Counted from the stretch's first letter, positions 1 to 5,877 are shown. The stretch: DNA of 6,635 bases from Trebonia sp036276115 (GCA_036276115.1 DATBEM010000028.1:1-6635), one strand, 5' to 3'. Notes: generated from the letters alone by a model not told the origin. A program made the numbers and translations.

Positions 1-911
1 CTCATGACGACCCGCCACGGGCCGCGCGAGCCGGCCTTCGGGAACTCGTGCAGCGAGCGCTGGATGTACCCGGACTGGAAGCCGGGCGGCAGCGCCCGCG
101 TCGCCCCCTTCTTCAGCAGTGCCCGCACCAGGCCCGGGCGGGCCTGGCTGAGCTTGTAGAACGCGGTCGTGTAGGCGATGTTCTTCCACCGGGTGACCGC
201 CGCCGCCCGGCGCGGCCCGAGCCAGCCCCGCAGCCGCTCCGCGACCCGGTCGCGGGCGGGCAGCGCCGCGATGTACGACGGCGACCGCTGGATCATGGTC
301 ACGTGGGCCGCCTGCCGGGCCAGGGCCGGGACCAGCGTCACCGCGGTCGCCCCGCTGCCGATCACGGCCACCCGCTTGCCCGCGTAGTCGAGGTCGCCGG
401 GCCAGTGCTGCGGGTGCACGATGGTCCCGCCGAACTCCTCCTGGCCGGGGAAGGACGGCTCGTGGCCGGCGTCGTAGCGGTAGTAGCCGGTGCACAGGTA
501 CAAGAAGCGGGCGGTGAACGAGACGGGCGCGCCGCCCGAGACGGCCTCCACCGTCCAGCGGGCGTCCGCGGTTGACCAGGCGGCCGATACCACCCGGGTA
601 CCGAAGCGCACGTGCCGCTCCACGCCGCCCTCAGCGGCGGTGTCGCGGATGTAGCGGAGGATGTCGGGGCCGCCGGCGATCGCCTGCGACGCTACCCATG
701 GCCGGAACCGGTAGCCAAGGGTGTACATGTCGGAGTCCGAGCGGACGCCCGGGTAGCGGAACAGGTCCCACGTCCCGCCGATGGCGTCGCGGGCCTCCAG
801 GATCGTGAACGTCCGCCGGGGCAAGGACGCCTGCAGGTGGCGGGCCGCGCCCACCCCGGACAGCCCGGCCCCGACGATCAGCACATCGACGCGCTCCGCC
901 ACCGTGCTCAT
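1..911 (-). CDS. ethA: EthA-like FAD/NADPH-dependent Baeyer-Villiger monooxygenase, internally deleted; 3' end beyond window edge
   Basis: Seen: 303 codons from ATG 911-909 to the left edge, preceded by GAGG five bases upstream. The N-terminal FAD Rossmann motif GAGLSG is at residues 14-19, GGTW...YPG.R.D at 45-59, the Baeyer-Villiger fingerprint F-x-G-xxx-H-xxx-W at 160-170, and a second dinucleotide motif GSGATA at 185-190. Stretches such as MYTLGYRFRPW and HPQHWPGDLDY match EthA of Mycobacterium tuberculosis as I remember it. Known: EthA is a flavin monooxygenase that oxidises ketones and thioamides, and it activates ethionamide. Odd: after RALPPG (272-277) the protein jumps straight to FQSGYIQRSL (278-287), which in EthA lies near the C-terminus. 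About 150-160 residues of the central and C-terminal FAD/NADPH core are missing, in frame. The product is probably not a working monooxygenase, so this may be a pseudogene with an open frame, or an assembly collapse. No TetR-type ethR neighbour is visible. Confidence 0.9.
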   Translation of the reverse strand, partial: MSTVAERVDVLIVGAGLSGVGAARHLQASLPRRTFTILEARDAIGGTWDLFRYPGVRSDSDMYTLGYRFRPWVASQAIAGGPDILRYIRDTAAEGGVERHVRFGTRVVSAAWSTADARWTVEAVSGGAPVSFTARFLYLCTGYYRYDAGHEPSFPGQEEFGGTIVHPQHWPGDLDYAGKRVAVIGSGATAVTLVPALARQAAHVTMIQRSPSYIAALPARDRVAERLRGWLGPRRAAAVTRWKNIAYTTAFYKLSQARPGLVRALLKKGATRALPPGFQSGYIQRSLHEFPKAGSRGPWRVVM

Positions 912-961
912 GCTGCCCTCGCTTCCCTGGCCGCCGTCCTCCTCGCAGCCTAGCGACCCCC

Positions 962-1001
962 GCCCGATTCGGGCAGGGGCCGCTGGTCAGCCGGCCAGCG
1001 G
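962..1001. terminator. Two tandem inverted repeats between the VOC and EthA-like genes
   Basis: GCCCGA-T-TCGGGC (962-974) is a perfect palindrome about one centre base. CCGCTGG-N8-CCAGCGG (980-1001) is a seven-pair stem. Both lie directly downstream of the VOC stop codon (1012) on the minus strand and upstream of the EthA-like start. There is no T-tract, but actinomycete terminators often lack one. They could terminate the VOC transcript, attenuate read-through into the monooxygenase gene, or act as a protein-binding site. Confidence 0.4.
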
Positions 1002-1011
1002 CGCGCCGGGG

Positions 1012-1362
1012 CTAAGCGGGCTGCCAGAGCTCGATCCGGTTGCCCTCGGGGTCGTTGACCCAGCCGAACCGGCCGACGCCCGCCATCTCCTGCGGCTCGC
1101 CGGCGACGTCGGCTCCCCCGGCCCGGAGCTGGGCGAGCATCGCGTCCAGGTTGGCGACCCGGAAGTTCAGCATCATCTGCTGGGCGGGCGGGAAGTAGTC
1201 GCTGCCCTTCTCGAACGGCGCGAACACCGTCGGCCCGGCGCCGGGGTTCCACAGGCCGTTCTCGTCGGCGTCCAGCCCGAGGCAGTCGCGGTACCACGCC
1301 CCCAGGGCCTCCGGGTCAGCCGCCCGCACGAAGTACCCGCCAATTCCAAGCACGCGTTCCAT
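1012..1362 (-). CDS. VOC-family (glyoxalase/bleomycin-resistance-like) protein
   Basis: A 116-residue single-unit VOC protein, the usual length for this family. Seen: an N-terminal module (GIGGYFVRAADPEALGAWYRD, 6-26) and the typical C-terminal strand GRFGWVNDPEGNRIELWQP (97-115). Known: VOC proteins build a paired beta-alpha-beta-beta-beta fold that binds a metal or a hydrophobic ligand; activities include dioxygenases, glyoxalases and drug-binding resistance proteins. Only the terminal Glu (E111) of the classical four-ligand site is evident. The first-strand position holds Gly, and the equivalent of the second His sits in MMLNFRV without His. A metal-dependent glyoxalase I role is therefore unlikely; a binding or non-metal role is more plausible. 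The start at 1362 is preferred over the in-frame ATG at 1371, because GCAGGA (1376-1371) gives an eight-base spacing to 1362 but overlaps the earlier ATG. The gene lies 87 bases downstream of the DMT transporter. Confidence 0.85.
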   Translation of the reverse strand: MERVLGIGGYFVRAADPEALGAWYRDCLGLDADENGLWNPGAGPTVFAPFEKGSDYFPPAQQMMLNFRVANLDAMLAQLRAGGADVAGEPQEMAGVGRFGWVNDPEGNRIELWQPA

Positions 1363-1370
1363 GCCCAGCA

Positions 1371-1376
1371 TCCTGC
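1371..1376 (-). promoter_or_regulatory. Ribosome binding site deciding the VOC start
   Basis: GCAGGA on the minus strand ends eight bases before ATG 1362-1360. It overlaps the alternative ATG at 1371-1369, so the downstream start is favoured. Confidence 0.5.
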
Positions 1377-1382
1377 CAGGCC

Positions 1383-1400
1383 CGGGCTGGCCGCAGCCCG
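1383..1400. terminator. Seven-pair hairpin between DMT transporter and VOC gene
   Basis: CGGGCTG-GCCG-CAGCCCG is a perfect seven-base-pair stem with a four-base loop, between the transporter stop (1450) and the VOC ribosome binding site. There is no T-tract. It could end the transporter transcript or sit in the VOC 5' leader and affect translation. High GC makes chance stems common, so confidence is modest. Confidence 0.3.
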
Positions 1401-1449
1401 CGATTGGCGCAACCGCGCAAGCTCAGGACTGCCAGCGGCCGGAGTGTTC

Positions 1450-2430
1450 CTACCCGACTGGCACGCCGGTCGCGGCGACCAGGGCAACTCCGGCCAGCGT
1501 GACCGCGATGCCGGCCGTGGCGGTCGCGCCGGGCCGGTCGCGCAGGGCCAGCAGGGCCAGGAGCGCGGTGACAGCCGGGCAGAGCGAGGCGAGGACGGCC
1601 GCGACCGCGAGGCGCCCGCCCGGCCCGGCCGCCGCGAAGCAGACCTCGGCCGCCCCGTCGGCCAGGCCGGTGACGGCCGCCGCGAGCCAGCCCGAGGCGA
1701 CCAGGCTGGTGGCGAGGGCGATGCCCGGCCCGTACATCACCCGGGCGGCCCGGACCGCCTGCGTTACCGCGATCGGCACCTGCGTGCCGACCCCCGACCG
1801 CTTGCGGCGCGGCCGGGTCACCGCCAGCGCGCCGAACGCCGCCAGGACCACGGCGCAGGACGTGAGGTGCATGATGGCGGCCGCCGCGAACGGGTCGCCG
1901 GTGCTCGCGTGGCTGAGGAACACGAAGAAGAGTCCCGAGCAGGCGGCCGAGCCGGCCGCCAGCAGCGCGCCCTGGGCAATGGCCGCCCGGGAGGCCCGCC
2001 GTCGCGGGTAGCCGTCCCCGTCGTCGCGCGGCACCAGGGCGGAGACGATCACGCCGCCGATCGCCAGCGCCAGCCCGACCCCGGTCGCCGCCTTGACTCC
2101 CGGGCCCTGGGCGAGGCCGACCGCGACCGGCACGATCACGTCGGCCGCCGCGATGGGAGCCACGACCGCGATCGGGCCGCGGGTGCTGGCGAGGTAGAGC
2201 AGCCCCAGGGCGGCGACCGACGCGAGGCCCGCGCCCACTGACCACAGCTCGTGCCGCTGGCCCAGCGGCTGGGTTCCGGCCGCCCCGTACAGGATGAAGA
2301 CGAGGACGAGCCCGGCCACCTGGGCGACTGCCAGCACCGACGGCACCGGCTTGTAGCGCGTGGCGAGGCCGCCGAGGAAGTCCGACGCCCCCCAGCCCGC
2401 GCCCGACAGCAGGGCGACCAGCGCTCCCAC
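1450..2430 (-). CDS. EamA/DMT-superfamily membrane transporter
   Basis: A 326-residue, strongly hydrophobic protein with about ten predicted membrane helices (roughly residues 2-20, 30-49, 64-82, 86-107, 113-133, 152-172, 180-204, 232-254, 264-286, 300-323), the size and helix count of drug/metabolite transporters. The two-repeat EamA pattern is visible: STRGPIAVVAPIAAADVIVP (82-101) closes the first half, and AAGPGGRLAVAAVLASLCPA (257-276) followed by LLALRDRP (283-290) closes the second. Known: DMT proteins export or exchange amino acids, metabolites or drugs across the inner membrane; the substrate here cannot be told. A hydrophilic basic loop (205-212, RPRRKRSG) separates helices 7 and 8. 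The start is GTG (2430-2428), with GGGAGG five bases upstream. The gene follows the large membrane/TPR gene by about 100 bases and precedes the VOC gene; a shared transcript is possible. Confidence 0.88.
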   Translation of the reverse strand: MGALVALLSGAGWGASDFLGGLATRYKPVPSVLAVAQVAGLVLVFILYGAAGTQPLGQRHELWSVGAGLASVAALGLLYLASTRGPIAVVAPIAAADVIVPVAVGLAQGPGVKAATGVGLALAIGGVIVSALVPRDDGDGYPRRRASRAAIAQGALLAAGSAACSGLFFVFLSHASTGDPFAAAAIMHLTSCAVVLAAFGALAVTRPRRKRSGVGTQVPIAVTQAVRAARVMYGPGIALATSLVASGWLAAAVTGLADGAAEVCFAAAGPGGRLAVAAVLASLCPAVTALLALLALRDRPGATATAGIAVTLAGVALVAATGVPVG

Positions 2431-2484
2431 GTCCGCCTCCCGTCCGTGCGCCGCAGGCAGCGCCGACCCATACGACTGCGTTGC

Positions 2485-2496
2485 TGACGATTGTCA
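2485..2496. promoter_or_regulatory. TGAC-N4-GTCA palindrome in the DMT transporter upstream region
   Basis: TGAC-GATT-GTCA lies 55-66 bases upstream of the transporter start codon, in the most AT-containing part of the gap between the large gene and the transporter. On the minus strand it overlaps GTGACA, a passable -35-like hexamer, with TATGGG 19 bases further on as a weak -10. This would fit a small operator over a promoter. It is a short palindrome, and neither promoter element is strong. Confidence 0.25.
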
Positions 2497-2507
2497 CATA
2501 GCGGTGG

Positions 2508-2531
2508 CCGGCCGCGCGGGGCCGTTGCCGG
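2508..2531. terminator. GC-rich inverted repeat after the large membrane/TPR gene
   Basis: CCGGC (2508-2512) pairs with GCCGG (2527-2531), immediately after the TAA stop (2534-2532) of the minus-strand gene. An alternative inner pairing, GGCC-N6-GGCC (2510-2523), overlaps it. It could terminate that gene's transcript. There is no T-tract, and such stems are easy to find at this GC content. Confidence 0.25.
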
Positions 2532-5378
2532 TTAGCCGCCCGCTCGCGACGCCCGGCCCTGCTGGCGCGAGCCGGCGGGGGGCCGTGCTCGGCTCGTCCG
2601 CAACAGGCTGGCCAGGGAAAGGCCCCGGCGCGCCCGCGCCGTCCGGGACGGCGCCCGCACCCCGGGCGCGCCGGCGGCGGCCGGCTCCGTCCAGGACGGC
2701 CGCCACGGGTAGTCCGTGCGCTCGCAGTCGCGCAGGAACTGCCGGAAGTCCGTGAACTGATAACGGTCCGGCGCCGCGCCGGCGTCCTGCGGCTGGCCCG
2801 CGGGCGCGCCGACGCCCCCCGGCTGGATCAGCTGCGCGAAGTCGGGATCGCTGGAGATCCAGTCGAAGGAGCGGTCCATCTCCGAGTCGGGGCTGCCGAT
2901 CGCCAGCCGCAGGCACATGATCATGTCGTCCTCCAGCGACTGCATGGCGTACCCGAGCGCCTCCTCCCTCCCGAGGGCCTCTTCCTTCGCCCGGGTCTTC
3001 CCCGGCTCGGGCGACGTCTCATCCGCGGCCGCCAGCGCTCGGGCCGCTTTCGCATCGGCCTGGTGGTTGTCCAGGTAATGCTGGGCCAGCACCGCGTAGA
3101 TGCAGGCCGCGTTGTAGGCGGCCTGCCAGGACGCCGTCTGCGTGAGCCAGGGCAATACCCGCACCCGGTCCCAGCCGCTGCGCACCAGCAGGGTGGCCCG
3201 GCCGATTGCGCTCATCCAGCCGTTTCCCTTGCCCGCTTCCGTGGCGACGGGGGCGCGCAGGAGCACTCTGATCGGGCTCGCGTCGGCACCGAGGGCGGCG
3301 ATGACGCGCAGCGCGTGCCCGTGGCGGGGCGCCGGCCAGGGATCGCCGGCCCCGGCGGGCATGGGATTCAGCGCCCGCCGGACGGCCACCAGGAGCTCAG
3401 CCACGCAGACCCCGTCGCGGAACGCCTGGCGGAACTTCAGCCGCCGGTGCGGGCGCCAGACCGACCGCTCGCTGCGCCGGACCAGGGTGGCCCATAGCAC
3501 GGCCGGCAGCGTGAGCTGCCGCCGGATCGCGCGCAACTCCAGCTCGGCCGACGCCAGGAGCAGGCTGCTCAGCTCCTCGGTGAGCCGTCGGCGCCCGTCG
3601 CCGGTGTCCGCCACCCGTTTTCTCGGCAGCTTCCCGGTGAGCATCCCCGAGCGCCGCATGATCCGCAGGGCGTCGTCCAGGACGACCTCCGGTTGCGCTT
3701 CCTCCTCGACCGTGGTCTCGGGATCGGGCCACTCGCCGAACGTGAACCACTTGTTCGCGAGCATCTCCAGGGACATGGCGAGCCGGTAGCGGCCCCGGAA
3801 GAACCTGGGGTACTGCTCCCGGTTGAGCGCGTGCAGCCGCAGCGCTCCCAGGTGCCAGCCGTGCAAGTCGTGCAGCTGGGCCAGCTCGTAGCGGACGATC
3901 CCGGCGCACCGGTTCGCGCCGGCGATCCGCTCCAGCCACAGCATCTGCCGGTGCCGGGAGTCCTCCACCGCCTCGCGGCTGTCGGCGTGGACCCGCTCCT
4001 GGCGGGCGAGCAGCATGGCGCCGAGGTCGCGCCCGTCGGCCGCGCCGAAGCACCACACCGGGGTCGAGGGATCGGTGCCGAACACCTGCCGGGTCACCCA
4101 GCCGGCGACCATCGAGGCGGCGTCATCGAGGCTGGCGGCCGGGATGGTCTTGGTCGCCACCGTGGTCCCGCCGCGCGGGTCGTCCAGCTCCACGGTGACC
4201 CGGGTGCTGTCGTCCCGGGTCACCCAGGCCCGGTCGGCCCGGAGCATCCGCGCCCGGGCCGCGCTCGCCTCATCGGCGCTGGCGGCCGGGTCGCCGGCGC
4301 CGTTGCTGACCGCATGGCCGGCCGGCACCCGGTCGGCGGTGACGCTGACGGCAGTTTCCTCGTGGAGGGCGCCTCCGCTGGCGGCGTGACCGCCCGGCGC
4401 GGCATCGCTCGTGGCGGCATCGCCCGTCGCCGCCTTGCCCGTTACCGCCTTGCCCGTTACCGCCTTGCCAATCGCGGCACCGCCCGTCGCGGCCCGGCTG
4501 GCGGTGGCCCGGCCGCTTGCGAGGCTGCTGGTTCCGGCGCCGCCGGGAAGTGCGGTGGCGGCCGGGGTTCCCTTCGCCTCGTCCGCCCTGGCCGGGCCGG
4601 GGGCCCGCTCGCCGCCCCCGCCGCTCGCCGCCCGCCCGTCCCCGCCCCCGCCGCTCGCCGTCCCGCCCGGGGCCGGGGTGCCGTCGTTCGCCTCGCCTTC
4701 GAGCGGAACCGCCAGCGGCTCCACCCAGACCCGGACCAGCCAGCGGCGCGGGCCGGGCCACAAGATGCCCAGGAACCGGATGACCGCGCCCGCCAGGTCG
4801 GCCCCGGCGACCCCGCTGTCCTCGGCGATGGAGGCCAGTCCGCCCGTCCGGCTCCCGCCAGGCATGATCGCGGGGGAGCGCATCTCCATCGCGGCGAGCC
4901 GGAACTTCAGCTCGGCCGCGAGCTGCTTATGCCGCTGGCCGTCGGTCAGGCTCTTGTCCCCCTCGACCGCGATGCTCGGCTGCTCGTCGGTCAGCTGCGA
5001 GGTGTCCAGCACCGGGGCCTGGCGGCGGAAGGCGAACGACTCCAGCTGCCGGTAGCCCAGCGCGATCGCGATCGCGATGATGATCCAGCCGACCTGCCCC
5101 GGCTCGGGGACCTGGTGCCCGGGCCACAGCGGGGCGAACAGCGCCCCCGCCGCCGCGTCGGCCCCGCGCGTGAACGCGGTCTGCAGGTCCGGCGCCCCGG
5201 CGGCGGCCATGCCGAGGCCGGCCGCGTTATTGAGGCCGAACGTCGTGATCGCGATGACGAGGCCAAGCGCGATGAGGAGCGTGAACCGGCGGACGGTTCG
5301 CATGCTGAAATGAGTGGCGACGGCCCCCAGCGCGATTCCCACCGCCACCACGACAACCCACGCGACCCACGAGCTCAT
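2532..5378 (-). CDS. Large three-TM protein with low-complexity linker and cytoplasmic TPR-like region, function unknown
   Basis: 948 residues; I do not recognise the family. Start ATG 5378-5376 has AGGGGG six bases upstream. Seen: hydrophobic segments at about 4-22, 33-49 and 95-109. The basic loop between the first two (R27, R30, R31) and the basic stretch after the third (R110, R118, R119) predict an outside N-terminus and a cytoplasmic remainder of about 835 residues. Residues 228-375 are Ala/Gly/Thr/Ser-rich, with two ASGGGG units (241-256) and a pentapeptide array (287-336). From about 380 a globular region begins: a short alpha/beta-like section (385-445), then helical stretches including ANRCAGIVRYELAQLHDLHG (488-507). 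SWQAAYNAACIYAVLAQHYL (750-769) and the segment ending FDWISSDPDFAQLI (838-851) resemble the last TPR-like helices common in actinobacterial proteins. The C-terminus (911-948) is basic and disordered. Inference: a membrane-anchored scaffold or sensor that binds protein partners. No catalytic motif is visible. It is divergently placed to the signal-peptide ORF. Confidence 0.85.
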   Translation of the reverse strand: MSSWVAWVVVVAVGIALGAVATHFSMRTVRRFTLLIALGLVIAITTFGLNNAAGLGMAAAGAPDLQTAFTRGADAAAGALFAPLWPGHQVPEPGQVGWIIIAIAIALGYRQLESFAFRRQAPVLDTSQLTDEQPSIAVEGDKSLTDGQRHKQLAAELKFRLAAMEMRSPAIMPGGSRTGGLASIAEDSGVAGADLAGAVIRFLGILWPGPRRWLVRVWVEPLAVPLEGEANDGTPAPGGTASGGGGDGRAASGGGGERAPGPARADEAKGTPAATALPGGAGTSSLASGRATASRAATGGAAIGKAVTGKAVTGKAATGDAATSDAAPGGHAASGGALHEETAVSVTADRVPAGHAVSNGAGDPAASADEASAARARMLRADRAWVTRDDSTRVTVELDDPRGGTTVATKTIPAASLDDAASMVAGWVTRQVFGTDPSTPVWCFGAADGRDLGAMLLARQERVHADSREAVEDSRHRQMLWLERIAGANRCAGIVRYELAQLHDLHGWHLGALRLHALNREQYPRFFRGRYRLAMSLEMLANKWFTFGEWPDPETTVEEEAQPEVVLDDALRIMRRSGMLTGKLPRKRVADTGDGRRRLTEELSSLLLASAELELRAIRRQLTLPAVLWATLVRRSERSVWRPHRRLKFRQAFRDGVCVAELLVAVRRALNPMPAGAGDPWPAPRHGHALRVIAALGADASPIRVLLRAPVATEAGKGNGWMSAIGRATLLVRSGWDRVRVLPWLTQTASWQAAYNAACIYAVLAQHYLDNHQADAKAARALAAADETSPEPGKTRAKEEALGREEALGYAMQSLEDDMIMCLRLAIGSPDSEMDRSFDWISSDPDFAQLIQPGGVGAPAGQPQDAGAAPDRYQFTDFRQFLRDCERTDYPWRPSWTEPAAAGAPGVRAPSRTARARRGLSLASLLRTSRARPPAGSRQQGRASRAGG
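4371..4520 (-). repeat. 15-bp tandem repeat encoding a pentapeptide array
   Basis: Ten consecutive 15-bp units in frame in the large membrane/TPR gene. Read on the minus strand from 4520 they encode ASGRA, TASRA, ATGGA, AIGKA, VTGKA, VTGKA, ATGDA, ATSDA, APGGH and AASGG (residues 287-336). The two VTGKA units (4431-4445 and 4446-4460) are identical at DNA level, and neighbours diverge increasingly outward. This looks like a minisatellite that expands by slippage without breaking the frame. It lies in the disordered linker, so copy number should be tolerated. Confidence 0.8.
4612..4660 (-). repeat. 19-bp direct repeat encoding ASGGGG twice
   Basis: The same 19 bases occur at 4612-4630 and 4642-4660, offset by 30 bp (ten codons). 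They encode the two ASGGGG units (residues 241-246 and 251-256) of the linker. This is probably a recent duplication within a flexible Gly-rich hinge. Confidence 0.7.
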
Positions 5379-5600
5379 CCGCTTCCCCCTTTGAAGGTCC
5401 CCCTATTCATCCTACGATGTGGCAATGCGGGGAACGAGGATAAAACGGGCAGCGGACGGCATTGTGATATCCGGCCGACATGCCAATCCTCTTCAGGCCC
5501 GGGCCGGGTGCATTTGGTGCTGGCGCCCAGGGAATGGCGGGCCAGCAGGTCCCCGGCCAGCGCAGGCAAGAAAACAGAATCAGACAAAATTAATCACGAT

Positions 5601-5622
5601 AGTGTAGCTTCGCTGCTACTCT
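5601..5622. promoter_or_regulatory. 22-bp imperfect palindrome upstream of the signal-peptide ORF
   Basis: AGTGTAGC-N6-GCTACTCT: 8-base half-sites with one mismatch, the inner five pairs (GTAGC/GCTAC) perfect. It sits next to the AT-rich core and overlaps the best -10-like hexamer, so it could be a repressor operator. If transcribed, it could instead form a hairpin in the leader. A related palindrome occurs beyond the ORF at 5851-5866. Confidence 0.4.
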
Positions 5623-5662
5623 CCGTGCTTAGTAGCTGGCATCCCGCCGGCCGCATCGCACA

Positions 5663-5667
5663 AGGAG
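5663..5667 (+). promoter_or_regulatory. Strong Shine-Dalgarno of the signal-peptide ORF
   Basis: AAGGAG sits six bases before ATG 5674, the best ribosome binding site in the window. It is the main support, with the signal peptide, for real translation of this short frame. Confidence 0.7.
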
Positions 5668-5673
5668 ATCAGC

Positions 5674-5841
5674 ATGGCCCCTCTGCGCGCTGTCCGCGCG
5701 CTTCGCCCGCGCGCCCTCGGGGCGCTGGCCGCCACGGCCACCCTCGCCTTCGCGAGCTTCCTGGCGGTGGCCCCGGCCGCCCGCGCCGCCACCCCGGCCA
5801 CGGCCGGTGGCCTCGCCATCTCAAGGGCATCAGCCGCCTAA
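5674..5841 (+). CDS. Short secreted peptide or truncated secreted-protein gene (signal peptide with 17-residue tail)
   Basis: 55 codons, ATG to TAA, with AAGGAG six bases upstream. Seen: a basic n-region (R5, R8, R11, R13), a hydrophobic core (about 14-33) and a PAARA-A cleavage site (after A38; A36 and A38 satisfy the -3/-1 rule), a textbook Sec signal peptide. There is no twin-Arg motif, and no lipobox Cys. The predicted mature part is only ATPATAGGLAISRASAA. Codons 1-49 are typical of the genome, mostly ending in G or C, but from 5821 they become TCA, AGG, GCA, TCA and then stop, and all three frames close soon after. This suggests the coding sequence was cut near 5820 and now reads into unrelated DNA; a genuine tiny secreted peptide is the alternative. 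The gene is convergent with the Pro/Gly-rich gene on the right. Function unknown. Confidence 0.6.
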   Translation: MAPLRAVRALRPRALGALAATATLAFASFLAVAPAARAATPATAGGLAISRASAA

Positions 5842-5850
5842 GGACTAGGG

Positions 5851-5866
5851 GTAGCTTGAGGGCTAC
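5851..5866. repeat. Palindrome GTAGC-N6-GCTAC, near-copy of the one at 5604-5619
   Basis: A perfect five-pair stem starting ten bases after the stop codon of the signal-peptide ORF. It matches 5604-5619 at 12 of 16 positions, including the whole of GTAGCTT and GCTAC. It could be a weak terminator stem, a second copy of an operator, or the outer end of a small inserted or rearranged segment. Confidence 0.4.
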
Positions 5867-5877
5867 TAGCTAACGGG

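Larger units (their letters stand above)
5379..5673. promoter_or_regulatory. Divergent intergenic region with AT-rich core
   Basis: This separates the minus-strand membrane/TPR gene (start 5378) from the plus-strand signal-peptide ORF (start 5674). It has the lowest GC in the window: 5571-5600 has only 8 G/C in 30 bases, which fits a promoter core. On the plus strand TAGTGT (5600-5605) fits a TAnnnT -10, but no good -35 is seen. On the minus strand TAGGAT (5414-5409) is a possible -10 for the large gene, again without a clear -35. The minus-strand frame 5587-5375 is open from a TTG codon and its TGA overlaps the large gene's ATG as ATGA. Its AT-rich opening codons and lack of a ribosome binding site make it a poor gene. 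Nothing else convincing is seen. Confidence 0.5.

Noticed and set aside
1369..1371. Upstream ATG as the VOC start, giving 119 residues
   Set aside because: The ribosome binding site overlaps this codon, and the ATG at 1362 has the right spacing.
781..2241. 486-codon plus-strand open frame
   Set aside because: It runs antisense across three recognisable genes (EthA-like, VOC and DMT) and its product is Arg/Gly/Ala-rich without any family motif.
1316..2497. 393-codon minus-strand frame overlapping the DMT transporter
   Set aside because: It is the same strand in another frame. The product is Arg/Gly-rich with no membrane pattern, whereas the 1450-2430 frame gives ten helices and the EamA repeats.
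4371..4520. Short regular repeats as a possible CRISPR array
   Set aside because: The units are contiguous 15-mers without spacers, in frame inside a gene, and encode a pentapeptide array.
5375..5587. 70-codon minus-strand frame upstream of the large gene, with an ATGA overlap
   Set aside because: The start is TTG without a ribosome binding site, the opening codons are AT-ending unlike the neighbours, and no family is recognisable. Only the short 11-codon end is kept as a weak finding.
5616..5819. 67-codon minus-strand frame opposite the signal-peptide ORF
   Set aside because: It is antisense to a frame with a strong Shine-Dalgarno and a textbook signal peptide, and it shows no features of its own.
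3693..5873. 726-codon open frame on the plus strand, antisense to the large membrane/TPR gene
   Set aside because: Its product is low-complexity Arg/Gly/Pro/Ala without domains, while the opposite strand has membrane segments, TPR-like helices and a good ribosome binding site. Long antisense frames are expected at this GC content.
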